A DNA stretch of 5,604 bases from an uncultured Bacillota bacterium. GTDB taxonomy: Bacteria > Bacillota > Clostridia > Tissierellales > Tepidimicrobiaceae. The notes beneath the pieces were generated by a model. The model was not told the origin of the DNA, ran no database searches, and was given only the letters and a program-made list of their open reading frames with translations. The translations under genes and the position numbers were made by a program. The stretch is taken from positions 1 to 5,604 of the forward strand of contig CALBUB010000130.1 in assembly GCA_937967955.1 (NCBI GenBank). The letters are read 5' to 3'. This document shows positions 4,313-5,604 of this stretch, piece by piece. Every line of letters begins with the position of its first letter. Within the stretch, counting starts at the first letter, position 1.

Positions 4313-5604
4313 ATGCCAGTTATTGTATCTGTACTGGTAATGACAGTACTGTGCTTACTTAAGCTAAATGTAATCATAGCTTTGATAATTTCTGCTTTAG
4401 TTGCTGGTGTTATGTCCGGCATGAGTCTTACAGACAGCATGTCTACTTTAATAGCTGGTATGAGTGGTAATGCTGAAACAGCTCTTAGCTACATCCTATT
4501 AGGAGCCTTAGCAGTAGCCATCAACCAAAGTGGTATTGCCAATAGGCTTGTGGTAAAGCTTACCGGCGTATTAAAGGATAGAAGAATATTATTCGTCCTA
4601 ATAATAGCCTTTGTCTCATGCTTCTCACAAAACCTGATTCCTGTACACATTGCCTTTATTCCTATACTGATTCCACCACTACTTGGAGTCATGAACAGGT
4701 TAAAAATTGATAGGAGAGCTGTTGCTTGTGCTTTAACTTTTGGTCTAAAAGCTCCTTATGTAATGCTTCCCGTTGGATTTGGATTGATATTCCATAATAT
4801 TATAAGGGATGCCCTTATTGATAATGGTATGGAAGTAGCTACAAATATGGTTTGGAAATCCATGTTGCTGCCAGGAATAGGTATGATTATAGGTTTATTT
4901 TTGGCTGTGTTATTCACTTACAGGAAGCCAAGAGAGTATAAAGATGTTAACCTTGATGAGGTTGCAGTAACTGTAGAGAATTCTAAAATGACTAGGGAAG
5001 AAATAGGGGTGCTTATAGGTGCTATAATAGCCTTTGTAGTGCAAATTATTACAGAATCCCTTCCAATAGGTATATTGACTGCTTTATTAGTAATGCTTCT
5101 CTTTGGATCCTTTAAATTTAAGGATATTGATAAGTTGGTAGAAGGCGGTATTGGAATGATGGGCTTTATAGCCTTTGTAATGTTAGTTGCATCAGGCTAT
5201 GGCAATGTTTTGAGGGAGACTGGAGCTGTAGAAGCTTTAGTAAACAGTTCCGTAGAGTTAATAGGCGGCAGCAAGCTTATAGGAGCTTTCGTAATGCTAT
5301 TGATAGGTCTAGTAGTAACCATGGGAATTGGAACTTCCTTCGGTACAGTTCCTATTATCGCCACATTCTATGTGCCTTTGTGTATGCAGCTAGGGTTTAG
5401 TCCAGCAGCTACCATATGCTTAGTAGGTGTTGCTGGAGCTTTGGGAGATGCAGGTTCTCCAGCTTCTGACAGTACCTTAGGGCCCACCTCTGGACTGAAT
5501 GCCGATGGTCAGCATGATCACATATGGGATACTTGTGTACCTACATTCCTCCACTACAACATCCCACTAATCATATTTGGAACAATAGCAGCCATGATAT
5601 TATA
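4313..5604 (+). CDS. yuiF: YuiF-type amino-acid permease, Na+/H+ antiporter superfamily (3' end at window edge)
   Basis: An integral membrane transporter; from its family and its neighbours it most likely imports histidine for HutH. The reading frame has 430 sense codons and runs off the window; the final two bases, TA, could be the first two bases of a TAA or TAG stop, since family members are about 430-445 residues. Roughly 11-12 hydrophobic segments are visible, for example near residues 18-36, 58-76, 92-105, 112-127, 184-203, 231-247, 251-266, 281-296, 322-340, 364-378 and 415-430, with a charged cytoplasmic-type loop at 204-230. Diagnostic motifs are SQNLIPVHIAFIPILIPPLL (105-124), GIGTSFGTVP (338-347) and the polar motif GDAGSPASDSTLGPTSGLNA (378-397), followed by DGQHDHIWDTCVP (398-410). 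The family was first described as Na+/H+ antiporters, so cation coupling is likely but the substrate is inferred. It lies 139 nt after hutH, beyond the hairpin at 4181-4221. Confidence 0.9.
   Translation, partial: MPVIVSVLVMTVLCLLKLNVIIALIISALVAGVMSGMSLTDSMSTLIAGMSGNAETALSYILLGALAVAINQSGIANRLVVKLTGVLKDRRILFVLIIAFVSCFSQNLIPVHIAFIPILIPPLLGVMNRLKIDRRAVACALTFGLKAPYVMLPVGFGLIFHNIIRDALIDNGMEVATNMVWKSMLLPGIGMIIGLFLAVLFTYRKPREYKDVNLDEVAVTVENSKMTREEIGVLIGAIIAFVVQIITESLPIGILTALLVMLLFGSFKFKDIDKLVEGGIGMMGFIAFVMLVASGYGNVLRETGAVEALVNSSVELIGGSKLIGAFVMLLIGLVVTMGIGTSFGTVPIIATFYVPLCMQLGFSPAATICLVGVAGALGDAGSPASDSTLGPTSGLNADGQHDHIWDTCVPTFLHYNIPLIIFGTIAAMIL

Noticed and set aside
4489..4692. 67-codon open frame on the minus strand inside the permease gene
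   Set aside because: It lies antisense to well-conserved membrane segments, without an SD or independent context.

Overview
The window is ordinary low-GC Firmicute-type DNA. It has AT-rich intergenic sequence, strong AGGAGG-type ribosome binding sites, frequent ATA and AGG codons, and compact gene spacing on one strand. The best guess is an anaerobic, amino-acid-fermenting member of the Clostridia in the broad sense; this is inferred from composition and gene content, and no species can be named. The recognisable content is a histidine-utilisation (hut) cluster, all on the + strand.

Layout: (1) 1-92 is the C-terminal tail of an unidentified upstream gene, closed by an intrinsic terminator at 91-126. 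(2) 93-562 is an unusually long (about 470 nt) leader/promoter region ahead of hutU. It holds a possible histidine-rich 22-codon leader peptide with a TTG start and its own Shine-Dalgarno (SD), pairings that could form an attenuator, a perfect TGTA-N2-TACA-type dyad, a CodY-box-like sequence, an orphan SD with no start codon, a TTGACA promoter, and a second dyad in the presumed 5' UTR. (3) 563-2593 is hutU, urocanate hydratase, of the long (676-residue) type resembling animal UROC1 rather than the roughly 550-residue Bacillus/Pseudomonas enzyme. (4) 2644-4173 is hutH, histidine ammonia-lyase, with all catalytic residues recognisable. (5) 4181-4221 is a perfect 18-bp hairpin without a U-tract. 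(6) 4313 to the window end is a YuiF-type permease of the Na+/H+-antiporter superfamily, probably a histidine importer; its last visible bases may be the first two bases of the stop codon.

Together the permease would import histidine, HutH would deaminate it to urocanate plus ammonia, and HutU would hydrate urocanate to 4-imidazolone-5-propionate. The later steps (hutI, then hutG or a formiminotransferase) are not in the window. The two enzymes are standard. The most interesting unexplained material is in the leader, above all the small His-rich reading frame (His at 4 of 22 positions) followed directly by dyads and a T6 run. That layout resembles amino-acid leader-peptide control but sits in front of a catabolic operon. 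It is a hypothesis from sequence reading only.
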